From: Cyanothece sp. UBA12306
GTDB taxonomy: Bacteria > Cyanobacteriota > Cyanobacteriia > Cyanobacteriales > Microcystaceae
Assembly (NCBI GenBank): GCA_003448685.1
Contig: DLXW01000252.1
Coordinates: forward strand, 7,660 to 30,981
Direction of reading: 5' to 3'
Length of the DNA: 23,322 nt
The notes below the pieces were generated by a model, which worked only from the letters and a program-made list of their open reading frames with translations, had not been told where the DNA came from and did not search any database. Both the position numbers and the translations under genes were made by a program. Positions 23,175-23,322 of this stretch are shown in pieces. Numbering within the stretch: the first letter of the stretch is position 1; the number at the start of each line of letters is the position of its first letter.

Positions 23175-23322
23175 ATGACTTTAGTTGAACAAGCTGCTGT
23201 CACACTTATCATGGGAGTTTTAGCAGCAATAAGTGTCCCAAATTTTTTTGGTTTATATAGTAATTATAAACTTCAAAATGTCACTACTAATATTTATTCA
23301 TCATTAGTTGAAGCCCAAAAAA
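23175..23322 (+). CDS. Pilin-like protein lacking a prepilin leader, copy 2, 3' end missing
   Basis: The first 49 codons, cut by the window edge. It begins MTLVEQAAVTLIMGVLAAISV, again with Glu5 in pilin numbering and no leader: an in-frame TGA (23169-23171) sits two codons before the ATG. It is 80% identical to copy 1 over the visible part, with all changes conservative in the hydrophobic helix. AGGA at 23164-23167 is a ribosome binding site. A recent tandem duplication is likely, since the regulatory site is also shared. Confidence 0.75.
   Translation, partial: MTLVEQAAVTLIMGVLAAISVPNFFGLYSNYKLQNVTTNIYSSLVEAQK

Overview
The window comes from an AT-rich unicellular-type cyanobacterium. The evidence is about a dozen copies of the HIP1 palindrome GCGATCGC, a ClpR/ClpP pair of cyanobacterial type, a GlcE/GlcF glycolate dehydrogenase pair, heptameric tandem repeats and a PEP-CTERM protein. 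Genus-level placement (Crocosphaera/Cyanothece-like) is only an impression.

Region 1 (1-6.2 kb, + strand) is the most unusual part: an island of signalling and conflict-type proteins. It holds the 3' part of a DUF4062 protein, an inactive-STAND-like protein that shares a helical module with it, a MoxR AAA+ ATPase overlapping a membrane-anchored vWA-like protein, and a protein with an FGE-sulfatase (formylglycine-generating-enzyme-like) C-terminal domain. The last ~105 bp of that final gene look like the variable region of a diversity-generating retroelement (DGR). No reverse transcriptase or template repeat is visible in the window, so the retroelement would act from elsewhere. The set of families matches the published class of diversifying NTP-dependent conflict systems. 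The proposed logic is inference: a diversified ligand-binding head, MoxR/vWA remodelling, and adaptor-linked DUF4062 and STAND-like partners.

Region 2 (6.2-16.2 kb, - strand) is mostly housekeeping: glcE-glcF (photorespiratory glycolate oxidation), a small secreted protein, rpsP-khpA, clpR-clpP, a PD-(D/E)XK nuclease-like protein, an MsrP/YedY-type molybdoenzyme, tRNA-Ser(GGA), and a DHODH-like/phosphofructokinase operon.

Region 3 (16.3-21.9 kb, + strand) carries a beta-propeller PEP-CTERM protein, an unrecognised cyanobacterial protein, an M48 metalloprotease with a long acidic linker, a nucleotidyltransferase-fold protein and a DUF29 protein. A 660-bp stretch without a convincing gene follows. 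It contains a possible transposase relic.

Region 4 (22.4 kb to the right edge) holds two tandem paralogous pilin-like genes, the second cut by the window edge. Both start exactly where a mature type IV pilin would start, with no prepilin leader. Each is preceded by a CRP-type palindrome at nearly the same distance from a -10 box, which suggests cAMP-CRP (SYCRP1-like) control of an unusual pilin family.
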